From contig NC_058508.1 in assembly GCF_020382885.2 (NCBI RefSeq), forward strand, positions 2,844,055-2,908,054: a stretch of 64,000 nucleotides of DNA, given 5' to 3'. The notes beneath the pieces are model-generated. The model searched no databases. It was given only the letters and a program-made list of their open reading frames with translations, and was not told the DNA's origin. Position numbers and translations under genes: made by a program. The DNA is from Scatophagus argus (taxonomy: Eukaryota; Chordata; Actinopteri; Scatophagidae). Each line of letters opens with the position of its first letter. Position 1 is the first letter of the stretch. This document shows, in pieces, positions 37,261 to 48,750 of the stretch.

Positions 37261-38217
37261 AGCAAACACGGCAAAAGAAAGCGAAGGGAGGGCGAGGAAA
37301 GACACACAGAGAGAGGAAATATTAGAAGAAAAGTTTCGAATCCCCCGGCCTGATCATTTATTTGGAGGTTATGATGGAAGTGATAGGCGCGTAATACACA
37401 CACAGAGAAAGAGAGTGTGTGCGCTATAGTGAGACTTTGCAGACTTCAGGGAGGCAGTGACGGGTAGGCCTGGACTGGGTGGGGGTGGCGGTGGGGTTCA
37501 GGAGTAAAAGCCGAGCAATAGTGGGATTCTCCTCGTTTGCTTTTGTGCTACTTTTGTGTTGTAGCAGCATGGGTGGAAGGATGAGACTCCTTCCTCCTCC
37601 TCCTCTTCTTTTCAGCTTTGGGAGTTTTATGGTTTTGTAGCCGTTTGGCTCCATTGACGTATTTTTTGCAGCCTGGTTGTGTGTGTGTGTGTGTGTGTCG
37701 CCTGTTTGTGTGTGTTGTATCCCGTCCGACCTCCCTTTATCTCACTCAGATGCATCCTTACAGCCGGGGGGTGTAGAAGATATAACCCCCCCCCCCCCTC
37801 AAACAAAAAAAAAAACAACACACAGCCAGACAGCTGACCCCGACAGGCGGGCTGTGCTGTGGCCGGCTCACATGCTTCTATTTCCGTCCTAGAAGGCTCG
37901 GTGGGGCCGGGACTGGGGCCGCACAGCGGGAGCTGAGCAGAGAAATGCCTGCTTGATGTTGAACCTTTAGCGGAAATCCTGACGGGTTTTCGCCTCCAGA
38001 AAGGCTGTGTGTGTAGGGTTTAGTGCGTTGAAGTGGGATTACATTATATATGTCATTATCAGGCCTACTGTTTTTTTAAAATCTCTTTAAGCGCCATGAT
38101 AGCCGGATAGGGTTCATATTTCCACAGGGCTGAAACTAAGTATCTGGACTGAAGTCTCTTCAGATAATGGTTACAACCGCTTTTTTACAGTCCGTTTACA
38201 GCCTGTAATTTAGCAGC

Positions 38218-38219
<2 letters not shown>

Positions 38220-38258
<39 letters not shown>
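38220..38258. repeat. CA microsatellite
   Basis: Uninterrupted CA run of about 39 bases. Confidence 0.95.
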
Positions 38259-38259
38259 A

Positions 38260-40199
38260 GCTCCCTCAAACATAAAAACAGCGATCATCTGCGGTAACTG
38301 ACACCATTGAGGAGATGCAAGCAGTTTACGCACACGCACACTTATTTACAGGGTCTTTGTTTGTTTTTTTCAGTTTATGCAAACATAGAAATTGTATATA
38401 TATATCAAACATATACGTATAAATATAATTACATCCAGTTTACAATGAAACTAAGACTACGTCACGCGAGGCTTGCTTAAACATTAGGTTTGATTTACAG
38501 ATGAGGATTGATATAAAAAAAAGTAATAAAAAAGAATTTGCTTAGTCCCACGCCTATAATTTACAACACAAACCGCAAACTGACTTTTGTGCAACTCAGC
38601 TGACTTCTGGTGATTGGGTTTTGAGACATTTGTTTAGGTGCGTGTTCTCACTTTGTGCCTTAGTCTTCAATTCAGTATTTGAGCTTTACACTACACCGAT
38701 CAGTTCTGTCTGTCTAATGAGTGAGAAGAAAAGTCAACCTAAAACTCCTTGAATGTACCGGGGTTCATATTTCTATTAGACAGGTCTGCCTTCCCTTTCT
38801 TTTTTATTTTATCATAAATCCCAAGTCAACCACCACATCTGGCCTCCAGTTAAAACGCGTAGTTGTATTTAAAAGCAGCTTATGTAGCTTATTGTGCGCA
38901 CATAATACAGTCATAAAACCGCATTACGGGCCCACTTCCCCCTTGTGTTCTTGCTGAGACCGACCGCTTGATGGCGCTCTTGCTCCACCGATGAAACGCG
39001 CCTCGCCTGAGGTCTCGCTTGTGCTCATAGAAGACGCGCACACGTACGGGCTCCTTTAAGGGGGTGAAACTTGGCGTTTTCTGCCTCTTAATGTATTTTA
39101 AAGGGGATTTTTTTTTTTATTTTTTAGGAAGAAGTGAGGTGATTGGGCCGCTTTTCGACTTTGCTTTAGAACATCCTGACATTTAAAGTAGTTTCAGGTC
39201 ATTTTCACTGCGTTGGGGGAATGAAGAGCAAGACCTGAGGCCTTGGAAAATAATAACCCATAGGTGTACAGGATATGCATAGGCTGCCAGGAAATGTTTA
39301 TTTTTCTTTGTGAAAAATTAACACCGAGAACGAGCACCCTCCGCCTTTTTGCACAATATGCTGGACTGTGTGTACTGGGTGTATAAGTGCTTGTGTACTG
39401 GGTGCCAGAGATATTTTTCCTCTGGTAAAATGTGAGTAATATCCGCATCCATCACATAAAGGATACACAGACGTCTTTATGTGAACCGGTTCTACGGCCA
39501 AATCCATTCTGCGCAGTGTTCAAATGTTATCTTTAGCTGTAATCCAGTTTCTTCCTGCTCCTGCATTGCGGTGAGTGTGGACGGAGTTCACTGTGCCCAC
39601 TTGCTGTTTTGTCCAAGCTTGTCTTTATTCTTTAACTTCAACTGTCTTCCAATTCAATGGCCTGTCATCGGCTTACTTGGTCAGAAAATGTGACTTTTTC
39701 TCATATCTCACCACGCGGAGTACAGATCTCATAAGCAACCGCTTTATTGGAAGTGTAAAACACGACGCGCTGAAGTTTCAATAAGATCAGATTCTGGGTA
39801 ATAAATTGGAAAAATACTGCGGCAATCACTGCTCAGAAAGTCCCGGGTACAATCAGCTGATTTAGCACAACACAATCAACATTTGGGCCTCCTGTATGAG
39901 AGCTGCTTAATCTAAATAAATTAAATTCGGATAATGACAGTTTTATTTGTCTGATATGGGTACATATTGGACACAAAGACAAATAAGACGGTAGCTCCAA
40001 AACAAAATAATATTACAAGAGTCAAAGGAGAAGATTTAGGACTGGCTGTTGTACCTGCACAAACCTACATCACCGATTGCTCGGATATGACTGATCTGGA
40101 ACTATGGGCATGTGGGAACATATTGTGGGAAATTAAGTTTCAATCAAAGGAGAAATAACTCCACAGTTGAGCCTTTTCCGGCTAATCGCTGCACATTAG
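38260..40199. other. Intergenic, no gene seen
   Basis: No exon recognised. A stretch near 38930-39070 (CCGCTTGATGGCGC, CGATGAAACGCGCC) is GC-richer and could be conserved, without a clear motif. Confidence 0.4.
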
Positions 40200-40520
40200 G
40201 CCATCTTACTTTTTACGAGCCCCGGCTGCTCTACAAGGCCGAGCTTAACCTTTCCACAACTTATCTCTCGTTAGAAAAGCCCACCTTACACTTCGACAGG
40301 AAGGACCACGGCCGTATGGAAACGAAAATGACAATTAAATACCGAGCAAGGATGAGGCGTTTACGGCCTCCGGCTGCATAAAGGGCGCATCGTAAACCCC
40401 CCTTTTTGTTTCTGCGCTGCAATGACGTAAACAAGCAAACAGTGTCCCTCCGCTTTATGGAGCTTTATAGTTGGTTAAATCGTTTACAGCCACTTTCTCC
40501 TAGTCTATTACTCTCCCCAC
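40200..40520 (+). promoter_or_regulatory. Strong candidate enhancer upstream of hoxb8a
   Basis: Contains TTTACGA (40212-40218, reverse-strand TCGTAAA), ATGACAATTAAATACC (about 40328), GGCTGCATAAAGGGCG, ATCGTAAACCCC (TCGTAAA at 40390-40396), CAATGACGTAAACAAG, CGCTTTATGGAGCTTTATAG and GGTTAAATCGTTTACAGCC. This is the densest set of posterior-HOX/CDX-type words in the window, about 1.7-2 kb upstream of the hoxb8a start. It also carries a TGACA TALE-type word beside ATTAAA. Role inferred from motif density only. Confidence 0.45.
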
Positions 40521-40952
40521 TCCTCCTTACATGTTTATGGAGATCATATTTTTCAAAGTATGGGCCTATACGGTGACCAAAAAGCAGGCGTCCAGGGGCC
40601 GGAGCTCGTCTATTTCCTGATCAGCAGTAGCAGTCACACAGGAATGGAAAGGAAGAGTGGCACCGACTACTGGCTTTAAAACCTCAATTACATTTATAGG
40701 CTAGTACTTGTTAAAACCAATACCAATTAGGAAGCCCCCCCCACCACCACCACCACCACACACACACTCTCTCTCTCTCTCTCCTCAGTCTGCGTTAACC
40801 TCTCTCACCCAGGCTCCCTGACATTTTCGGGCCTCATTCACTTCGCTCCCATGCAGCCACGCTCTCTCCTTTAAGGATTCAGGAGGAGAAATGAGAAAGA
40901 GCAATTAATGAGAGACATGCTCTCAACGATGCAATACCACACACACGCGCGT

Positions 40953-40956
<4 letters not shown>

Positions 40957-40995
<39 letters not shown>
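40957..40995. repeat. CA microsatellite
   Basis: CA run of about 39 bases; a TG run follows at 41089-41122, so the two can pair as an inverted arrangement about 95 bases apart. Confidence 0.95.
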
Positions 40996-40996
<1 letters not shown>

Positions 40997-41087
40997 CACC
41001 ACCACCACCCCCAACCTCAATCTCAGCTTTGAAGTAAAAAAAAATCCATCTCTTCTTCTTTTGGTTGGTTGGTTCCAAGAGTGGTTG

Positions 41088-41123
<36 letters not shown>

Positions 41124-41160
41124 ATTCGATCAGATGCAAAGCGGCTGAATTCTCATTAAC

Positions 41161-41161
<1 letters not shown>

Positions 41162-41209
<48 letters not shown>

Positions 41210-41210
41210 A
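41162..41210. repeat. Poly-C tract (34 C) followed by CA repeat
   Basis: 34 consecutive C residues at 41162-41195, then a CA run to 41210. The G-rich complement can form G-quadruplexes. It is about 950 bases upstream of the hoxb8a start codon. The exact count is prone to sequencing or assembly error. Confidence 0.9.
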
Positions 41211-41279
41211 GTCCTCTTGCTTGATGCTGCACCTCTTCTCTTTCACCTCCTCCTCCTCCTTCCTCTCCTCTTTTTCTTC

Positions 41280-41594
41280 ATTCTCTCACTCCCGTTGCAT
41301 TATCACAGGCGTGCGGAGCTCCGGGAGCGGACGCCGGGAGACTATCTTCTATGCTTACAGGCGCGTGAGAGTGCAGGCGAAAAAAAAGTGTAATAGACCG
41401 TGTGTGCGAGTGTGTATGTGCGCGCGTGTGTATGTGCATGGAAAAAGCCAATGGGATGAAGAGCTGATAATAGATGCAAATTATCCTTGAAGCCGAAACA
41501 CACACACACACACACACACACAAGAGGACCAAGAGCAGAGAGAGAGAGAGAGAGAGAGAGGGAAAGAGCTCGCGCCAGAGAGAGTTAGAGAGAG

Positions 41595-41634
<40 letters not shown>

Positions 41635-42159
41635 AGAAAAAAATATGAAACAACTCATTTGCAGAGGAGTAAATCACGGAAAACCCGTTTGAGAGCGCGA
41701 CAGGGCTCCCGCTTCCAGCGCTAACACCGGAATTGTGATGCGCACGAGCCCTTCCTCCTCTACTTCTCCCTCTTCTTCTCCTTCCTCTTCTTTTTCTTCT
41801 TCTTCGCTGGAGATTTTATGGAATCGGTGTGATTGTTGTTATTGTTGTTGTGGTGGTTGTGGCTGTTACTGCTCTGGCTGGCTGCCGTTGCCGTTACTCA
41901 CACCGCTCGTCTGTTGTGGCCGTGAGGGGAAACACCACAACAACGGTCACCGACACCGGCGGCAGACCTGCCTCACACTCTCTCTCTCTCCCTTCCCTCC
42001 GTCTCTTTCTGTGTGTCGGTGTTTTTCTGTCTCAAACCGCAAGACAGAAGCAGAAAAAAAGAAAACACAATTGAAAGCCGCCGGTCGCTTCCTTCAGTCC
42101 CACTGTGACTCTGCCGATCCGAACACACACTGAAACAACAATAAACAACAACACAAAAG
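41280..42159 (+). promoter_or_regulatory. hoxb8a proximal promoter and 5' UTR region
   Basis: The region has GC-rich words (GGAGCGGACGCCGGG near 41322), CA and GA microsatellites (41498-41522, 41536-41560, 41589-41629), a TTC/TCC pyrimidine stretch, a GAGATTTTATGGAATC word (41809) and a final CAACAATAAACAACAACAC leader before the ATG. No TATA box is clear. The transcription start is not fixed. Confidence 0.45.
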
Positions 42160-42592
42160 ATGAGTTCATATTTCGTCAACTCGCTCTTCTCCAAATATAA
42201 AAGCGGGGATTCGTTACGTCCGAACTACTACGAGTGCGGTTTCGCACAGGACCTGGCCGGCAGCCGGCCCACCGTGGTGTACGGCCCGGGCTCCGGCGCC
42301 ACCTTCCAGCACGCTCCGCAGATCCAGGACTTCTACCACCACAGCGCCTCCACGCTGCCCAGCAACCCGTACCAGCAGAGCCCCTGCGCGGTCACATGCC
42401 ACGGCGAACCGGGTAACTTCTACGGATACGACGCCCTGCAAAGGCAGACGCTTTTCGGGGCCCAGGACGCGGATCTGGTCCAGTACAGCGACTGTAAGCT
42501 GGGAGGAGCGCAGGGGCTCGGCGGCGAGGACGCGGAGGGAACCGAGCAGAGCCCCTCACCGACGCAGCTGTTCCCCTGGATGAGGCCGCAAG
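42160..42592 (+). CDS. hoxb8a: hoxb8a exon 1 (N-terminal region and hexapeptide)
   Basis: First coding exon of a group-8 Hox transcription factor acting in thoracic-trunk patterning. It encodes residues 1-144 plus one base of codon 145. The N-terminus [38 protein letters not shown], the block around [46 protein letters not shown] and [19 protein letters not shown] follow HoxB8 in order almost throughout. The LFPWM hexapeptide (137-141) is the PBX-binding motif, with the F that group 8 uses in place of Y. The donor is CAAG|gtgagg at 42593, phase 1. The start codon has A at -3. Much better conserved than exon 1 of the neighbouring hoxb7a. Confidence 0.98.
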
Positions 42593-43428
42593 GTGAGGAA
42601 AAGGACAGACTTTTCTTTTAATATGTTTTGCCTTACTGAAAGCATATCGCGCCGAATCCTTTTTCAAAAGGTGAGTGTTCATGCAAGGAGCAAAGCTGCC
42701 GCTCCTCTAGGAGAGGAGGACGGCAAATGTCGGCGTACAGGGAGGAGGAAACAGTGCAAGAAAGTTGGAAAAGTGGTTTTGAAAGCAGCAGTTAATACGG
42801 GGCAATTAGAGTCCCCTGCGTTCAAAGCGGGAGACAAAAGTGCGTTTATGGTTTTATTGGTGGCACCAAAACTTGTGAATGACTTTAGGGTTTTATTTCC
42901 CAGGCCATATACCGAGTGAACGAGCAGCAAAAGCCCGGATTAAAGCTCAGAGTGAAAGAGGAAAGCAGTCCAAAATAACTGAGAGGTGGTGGAGGAGGAG
43001 GAGGAGGAGGGGAGGCGGAGGATAGAGAAGTGAACCTCAGAGACCTCTTCATGAGAAGCCCCTCCAGAAACTGAGAAACCCGTGCTCAGTGCAGACGGGA
43101 AAGTGTTGTTAGAGGTAGCTGTTTCCAGCCACACAGACTCATTGTGGACATGCCGCTCTGACCCGGGTTAAACTTTTACTGGCCCCCCCTTTTTTTTCTT
43201 TTGCGTTTACTGCCTTGCCTGTAGCCTTCGGACAGCATGGCGGCCAGTTCCCCATAGGGTTAAAGCAGGAGGGTCGCGTATGCGTTTGTGTGAGTGTATG
43301 GAGGAGAAAGGGCAAAGGGAGCCTTCACAGCGTGTGTGAGCTCTAAACCCACAGGCCTGTCTGATCCACTGACTCTGATACTGAAATCAAGTAGCCTTAT
43401 GTCGTTAAGTGTGTGTGTGCGTGTGTGT

Positions 43429-43466
<38 letters not shown>

Positions 43467-45806
43467 AAACATTTCGTGGTCTTTGTGTGTTTGTGCACAC
43501 ATCTTGTGAATATGGATCAGGCCCGATTGGTTCAGACTATAAATCTTAGAAGAGGATTTTTTTTTTCTAATTATTTGCATCATAGGGAGAGCCGAGCTTA
43601 TAATTGATGGCTTCAACCGAGACCACAATAAGACTGATTATGCAAGGGGGTATTTTTGTGTTAGAGAGACTTAAAGGTGAAGAGAGAGAGAGAGAGAGAG
43701 AGAGTGAATGGATTGACATGTATAGTAGCCTATTTTGTTTGAGCCCATATTTCTTGTGTGTGTGTGTGTGTGTGTGTGAGCGGAGAGAGAGAGAGAGAGA
43801 GAGAGAAAGAGTTTATTGCTTATGTTCTCGGTTGTATTTTTTAAAGTGGAGCTGCAGACGGGTTATAGCCTGTACAGGACTTTTGTGGCTTCATGATTAC
43901 GATCATAAAATAGAAAAATAATAAACAACAACAGCCCAGGTCAGTCTTCACCTCGAGCTGCTCTCTCTCCATCCTTATAAGACGTACATTTCAACCACCT
44001 GCTACGTTTAACAGTAAGAACTGTGACTAATTTAGATACGTTTTCATGACATTATGAACTATTCCTGCTTGCTGCTCCCCACCAGTGCGTTTGTGTGTGA
44101 GAGTTGCTCCTTGTGAATCTGTATTAAACTTTTTTTTGTTTTTACGGCCTTTGTAAAGTGTGTGTTATATATTCCTAGCAGTAGTCTGCCTGGTGCTGTG
44201 TGTGCGGGGCGCCTTTTCAACTCATTCCCAGCTTTAAATACGAGCGGCCACACTCGAGCGTGGGGCTGAAAATTACTTCTTAAGGGCTTTGGTCTTAACC
44301 GACGATGGCAGTGATTAGCTCCCATGATTAATAGTTTTCAAACACTATGCTTGAGCTTAACGGCGCGGGTGCAGGCTGATGTGGTCATGCGGGGGACAGA
44401 AAAGTCGAGTCAAAACAGGAAATCAAGCCGTGCAGCTCTTCGCCGTTCAAGTCCGAGAACGCTTTGTGCGCACGCAGTTAGAGCCTGTGCGCAGTTTGAT
44501 GGGATATTATTGCTCGGCGTGAGGATTTATTAGTTATAATAGCAGAAAAAGGCGGATGATCGTTTGTGGGTGAAACAGGAGGATGGGGCGCAGCGGCGCA
44601 GGCGGTTACCACCCAATTTGCATCGGAAATTCCCCTTTAACGAGGGGGTACAATTCATAATTTGTTTTATAAAGAGGGACATGGCCTCCTCCCTCCTCCA
44701 CACCTTTTATGTTATAACCCCAACACAGAAGGAGGCTCCTACTTACCATATCTTGAAATTCTCTTGAGCCCCTAAGGTGGAAGTTTGATATCCGAGTTTG
44801 ATTCTAAACTCGTGAATATGAGCCGTTTAACGACTTTCAGCTATGAGGCTGGAAATCTCGATGAAATGATTTTCTCTGTAAGACTTTTTTTAAATGATAA
44901 AAGAGAGAGAGAATAAAATCTGATTAGGTGGAAGATCGGTCGTCCTTTGCCTCGGCTCTCATTGGCATCTGATCTCCCTCCTCCAAATGTCAACTGTCAG
45001 CTGCCATGAATTTGTTTGGGGCTTATTTAATTGGCTTTGTAAAGGTTTCACATGTAATTGGTTTTGAAAATGTTTCACTCCCAAAGCTTGTGTCATTTTC
45101 TCAGACCGTTAAAGAGCACGTAATCCGTCACTTGACACTAAAACGGGAAAATGTCAAACAAAAGGTACAAATTTTAGGATTTATTCTTAAATAAAGCAGT
45201 TTGATCGGCCTCAGCTGTTTATGGAGGGTGTGGTGTATACAGTGCACTGACGCAGACAAGGTTGGGGGTTAAATTCCCCATGCATGTTGCTCCGTCAAAA
45301 ACCCTTCGGATCAAAGCGTCCGTGTTGTCATTTTATCCAGGAAAGTGTTTCTCGTTTCCCTTAATTCATGGCTGGTGACAGCAGTAAATGTGGCGCCCAC
45401 TTCCCTTTAGTCCCTATAGCACGAAATCACGGCGCCAGCCCTGTGACAGATAACACATTCAAGACATTTACATCACTTACAAGTCCATGCATTTCCATAA
45501 AGACTCCCCTGTCTTCTCGGTGTTTTACCATAGAAAACAGCTATGTGCCCACACACACACACACACTATATGCTGAAATCCAGTGAGACCATGAGAGACA
45601 GTACTTATTTCAAAATAAAAGGCATCCAGCTGAACTTTGGTTCAGGCAGACTATGTAATGGATATTGAAGATATTTTCAGCCTTAACTTGCAGCTTTCAT
45701 ATAATGTGATCGGAGTAGATAGACTATATGAGACTTCCATGTGATTATGGCAGTAAGTGCGCGTCCATCAAAGTCATGGTCCTCTTCCTTAATGTAATCC
45801 AGAAAA

Positions 45807-45838
<32 letters not shown>

Positions 45839-47476
45839 TCAGGCAATCAGAACCGTAAGGAAACTGTAGAGGAAATAAATGACATCAATGAATTAACTGA
45901 GAGTTTTTCCTCCAAATCCTTTTGCATGCTGTGAATTGTTCCCTTTACGCTGTTCTTTTTAGAATATCAACACCAAATTTGCCCATCATAAAAAAAAATA
46001 AAATAAAAAAAATAAAATAAAAATCTGAATATCCCCTCAGATCAGCTATTTAGAAGCAGCAGTTTTGACTTAAAAGCTTTATGATTGTTGGCATATTTTT
46101 TCCGTGGCGCAGAGCTCATTTTTATAGTCCAATAATCAAAGAGCAAGACAAACAGTTTAATGGAAATATAATCACTAACACAAATGTCCTGTGTGTGTGT
46201 TTGTGTGTGAACTGTCGGGAGCTTGCTGCCAGGCTTTCGCGGTTAAATGTGATAGTTTTATTTGCCCTCTTTATACCGAAATAACTTTTTTTTGATAAGG
46301 TGCGGCGTGGAGGACGTATGACGCCAAACTTTTGAACTAAAATAACACATTTTAAGAATATGTCCACATTTTTCAGTGTTGCCAAGCTGGAAATGGGGCT
46401 GTTTTGAACATTTATAAGGTAGGATTTTACCCAGTTTGGTGGAGTAAGAGTGTAGAAAATATTAAGAATAAAACATTTTGCAAGTGCATCATCTGTGTCC
46501 TCTCTTCCTTCTTAAATTGCAGTAATTAACTGAAAAAAGCCACGCGCCCTTCTCTCATGCTTGTCCAGAGTGTGTGCAGAAATATCTGATCTTTATTAAG
46601 TATTTATGAATTTTATATTGCGCCTGTGAACCGGGCATGCTTTTAAAAGCTGCGAAAACAAAGAAACAGCAGCGTAAATGATGGCTTTCTAGAAATAATA
46701 TATCGTTATCATCAGTCGTCATCGTTTGCACCATTTTTGATTGTGAGTCTTTGCACCAGAGGCAGCTCTTTCAGTTCCGTTCTGATCTTTGCTGAGCGGG
46801 ATCCTTCTTCCTTTTCAAAGTCTTTACGATGTATTTTTAGCATCAAATATTCATGTGCACTTCTTGAAGTCCTCACTGTGATATGTCCCGTGTTACATAA
46901 GAGTTTTGATGTTTTTTCCCTGCAGCTTGCTGATGGAACGATGTGGTCGAGTTTGCACCGAAAGAGTTTGTGTTTCTGTTCTCAGCCTGTGCACGTGTGA
47001 TACTAATATTAACGGAAATATCTCCATAACAGCGCCGATTGAAAAAAAAAATCATAGGCAAATGTTGACAATGTGAACTCAACTAAAGAATTCACCGGCA
47101 CTGAGTGTGACGAGAAACGCTAACAGAAGTGAACTGTTGTTAATTGGAGGTTTGCGGAGAGTGTGGGTGAGATAGGGTTGCACCCCTTGTTTGACGTGAT
47201 TTTTTAGTTAACATCACAAATACTAAAATAATGTTTTTCTCTATTTGTGTAGTTGTCAAAGTGGATGATTAAATAATAAGCTTTCTTAGAAAGCAATTTG
47301 CATGGCCTAGAGGCTATCAGGCCTAGACCAATAGGTTTGTTTGGTTTTTATGTAAGGGGCCAACATGGAGGGCGGTGATATACTAATGACCACGTTTAGA
47401 TGTAAAAATGTTATTTTGCCTCTAATAATGTCATTCTCTCCCCTGTTTCTCCTCTCCTCCCTCCACCTCCCCCCAG
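42593..47476 (+). other. hoxb8a intron (4.9 kb)
   Basis: Donor gtgagg, and an acceptor after a long C/T tract. It contains GA and TG microsatellites (43426-43466, 43681-43704, 43757-43806, 45807-45832). Non-random looking blocks lie at 44190-44340 (GAAAATTACTTCTTAAGG, GTGATTAGCTCCCATGATTAATAG), 44925-45060 (TAATTGGCTTTGTAAAGG), 46520-46690 and 47280-47390 (GACCAATAGG, TTTTTATGTAAGGGGCC). No other exon was recognised. Its length is large for a Hox gene. Confidence 0.85.
44190..44340 (+). promoter_or_regulatory. Candidate conserved block in the hoxb8a intron
   Basis: Non-repetitive sequence with GCTTTAAATACGAGC, ATTACTTCTTAAGGGC, GGCAGTGATTAGC and CATGATTAATAG; several ATTA sites within 60 bases. 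By-eye call. Confidence 0.35.
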
Positions 47477-47904
47477 TAGCTGCGGGCAGGAGGCGGGGCC
47501 GGCAGACCTACAGCCGCTACCAGACCCTGGAGCTGGAGAAGGAGTTCCTGTTCAACCCCTACCTGACCCGGAAACGCCGCATCGAGGTGTCGCACGCGCT
47601 GGCGCTGACGGAGCGACAGGTGAAGATCTGGTTCCAGAACCGTAGGATGAAATGGAAGAAAGAGAACAACAAAGACAAGTTCCCCAGCAGCAAGAGCGAG
47701 CAGGAGGCAGTGGAGAGGGAGAGGAGGGAGAAGGAGCTGAGAGAGGGCGGCGGAAGTGGAGGCGGAGGAGGAGGAGGAGGGGGTGGAGAGGGAGGGGGTG
47801 GTGGTGGTGGTGGTGGTGGTGGAGGAAACTCGGTGGCGGCTACGGCGGGGTCACAGGCTCCCGTCAATGGGGATTGCTGCGAGAAAACCCACAAGCAAAT
47901 GTAG
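47477..47904 (+). CDS. hoxb8a: hoxb8a exon 2 (homeodomain, poly-Gly tail)
   Basis: Joins in phase 1 to give ...[20 protein letters not shown]. The homeodomain is residues 149-208 ([12 protein letters not shown]... to MKWKKEN), with W48, F49, N51 and R53 intact; position 39 is A where mammalian HoxB8 has G. It is followed by the group-8 segment [13 protein letters not shown]. After a charged stretch (219-234) the tail becomes almost pure glycine: three G, S, ten G, E, twelve G (235-261), then [25 protein letters not shown] to residue 286. HoxB8 in mammals is about 243 residues and has an acidic/lysine tail here, so the Gly run is an insertion-type expansion. The acceptor is a CAGTAG tandem (47474-47479). 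Stop is TAG at 47902-47904. Confidence 0.97.
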
Positions 47905-48503
47905 GGAGAAGCGGTGAATTTAGGGGAGGGGGGAGGAAGAGCTGGAGGACTCTGACGCTGTAAATGTTGGACAGGACGGGGTGAGGGTGGGTGGGGGGAC
48001 TGTTTTTGTCTTAACTGAGGCCATTGGACTGCTCCGCTGTCTCTACGATCCAATCGATGGAAAGGAACTAAGTCTCCAAAATGGCGACTGGTGAGCTGGA
48101 CGGAATGGACGGGCCTCGCGCCTCTGTCCAACTGTACAAACCGCGGGAAGAAAAAAAGAAAAAAAAGCAACGAAGCAAGAAAGTGAATTACAAAAAAATG
48201 ACGAGGGTGGGGGTGGATCAATCAAACAAACATAGTCTACTCTAGTGTTTAAAACAAACAAAAAAGAAAGAAAAATGATAGCTTCCTTTCTCTGTGGAAC
48301 AATTATTGTGGAAACATTTCTATATTGTTAGAAGTTTATCATTAACAACTTTATCTTTGGCAGCTGTATAGTTTTTAAGTTAAAAATGATGATGGTGCAC
48401 TTTTTACTGTACTTCTCACTTCTATGTTGTTGTTGTTGTTGTTATGGCAATGATTGATGATGATGATGACGATGATGATGATGACGTAGCAATTAATGAA
48501 ATT

Positions 48504-48525
48504 TCCAACAACATGAAACTGCCTA
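48504..48525 (+). promoter_or_regulatory. miR-196 target site in the hoxb8a 3' UTR
   Basis: The 22 bases run TCCAACAACATG then AAACTGCCTA. They pair along the whole length of miR-196a with only two G-U wobbles (miRNA positions 5 and 22). Against the mir-196 copy at 5249-5270 there is one further A-A mismatch, at miRNA position 13. Near-complete complementarity of this kind in HOXB8 mRNA is the classic case of microRNA-directed cleavage of an animal mRNA. The site is 600 bases after the stop codon and about 180-200 bases before the poly(A) signals. Confidence 0.95.
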
Positions 48526-48701
48526 TTTATGCCGTTTTAGTAGGTCGGGTCTCTTTTTTACACACTCTAATTGTCGTTTCTTGTTTTAGTTCGTTTTTTG
48601 ATCGATGGTGTTTGTTTTATGTTGTCTTCCTTTTCTCTTTTTTGGGTAAAAAGCATGCGCACAGTGCAGATTAAAAAAAAAAAAGAGAGAACATTCATAA
48701 A

Positions 48702-48729
48702 AATAAAAAGGAGAAAAAAATGTAATAAA
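48702..48729 (+). terminator. hoxb8a poly(A) signals
   Basis: AATAAA at 48702-48707 and at 48724-48729, in an A-rich stretch, followed by a G/T-rich region. No other signal precedes them after the miR-196 site. Confidence 0.6.
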
Positions 48730-48750
48730 AAAAATGTTGCGTTCTGCATT

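Larger units (their letters stand above)
47905..48750 (+). other. hoxb8a 3' UTR
   Basis: Non-coding sequence from the stop codon to two AATAAA signals (48702-48707 and 48724-48729), the second followed by a G/T-rich word TGTTGCGTTCTG. It contains a GTT repeat (48427-48441), a GAT repeat (about 48453-48485) and the miR-196 site at 48504-48525. The extent is inferred from these signals. Confidence 0.7.

Noticed and set aside
38220..38258. Simple repeats as a CRISPR-like or structured array
   Set aside because: They are ordinary dinucleotide microsatellites in a vertebrate genome; no repeat-spacer structure exists anywhere in the window.
47559..48221. 220-codon open frame on the - strand
   Set aside because: It is the antisense shadow of the hoxb8a homeobox exon and its glycine repeat (read as poly-proline), so not an independent gene.
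48444..48674. Open frame starting with a poly-aspartate run
   Set aside because: It is the GAT repeat of the hoxb8a 3' UTR read in one frame, upstream of the miR-196 site.
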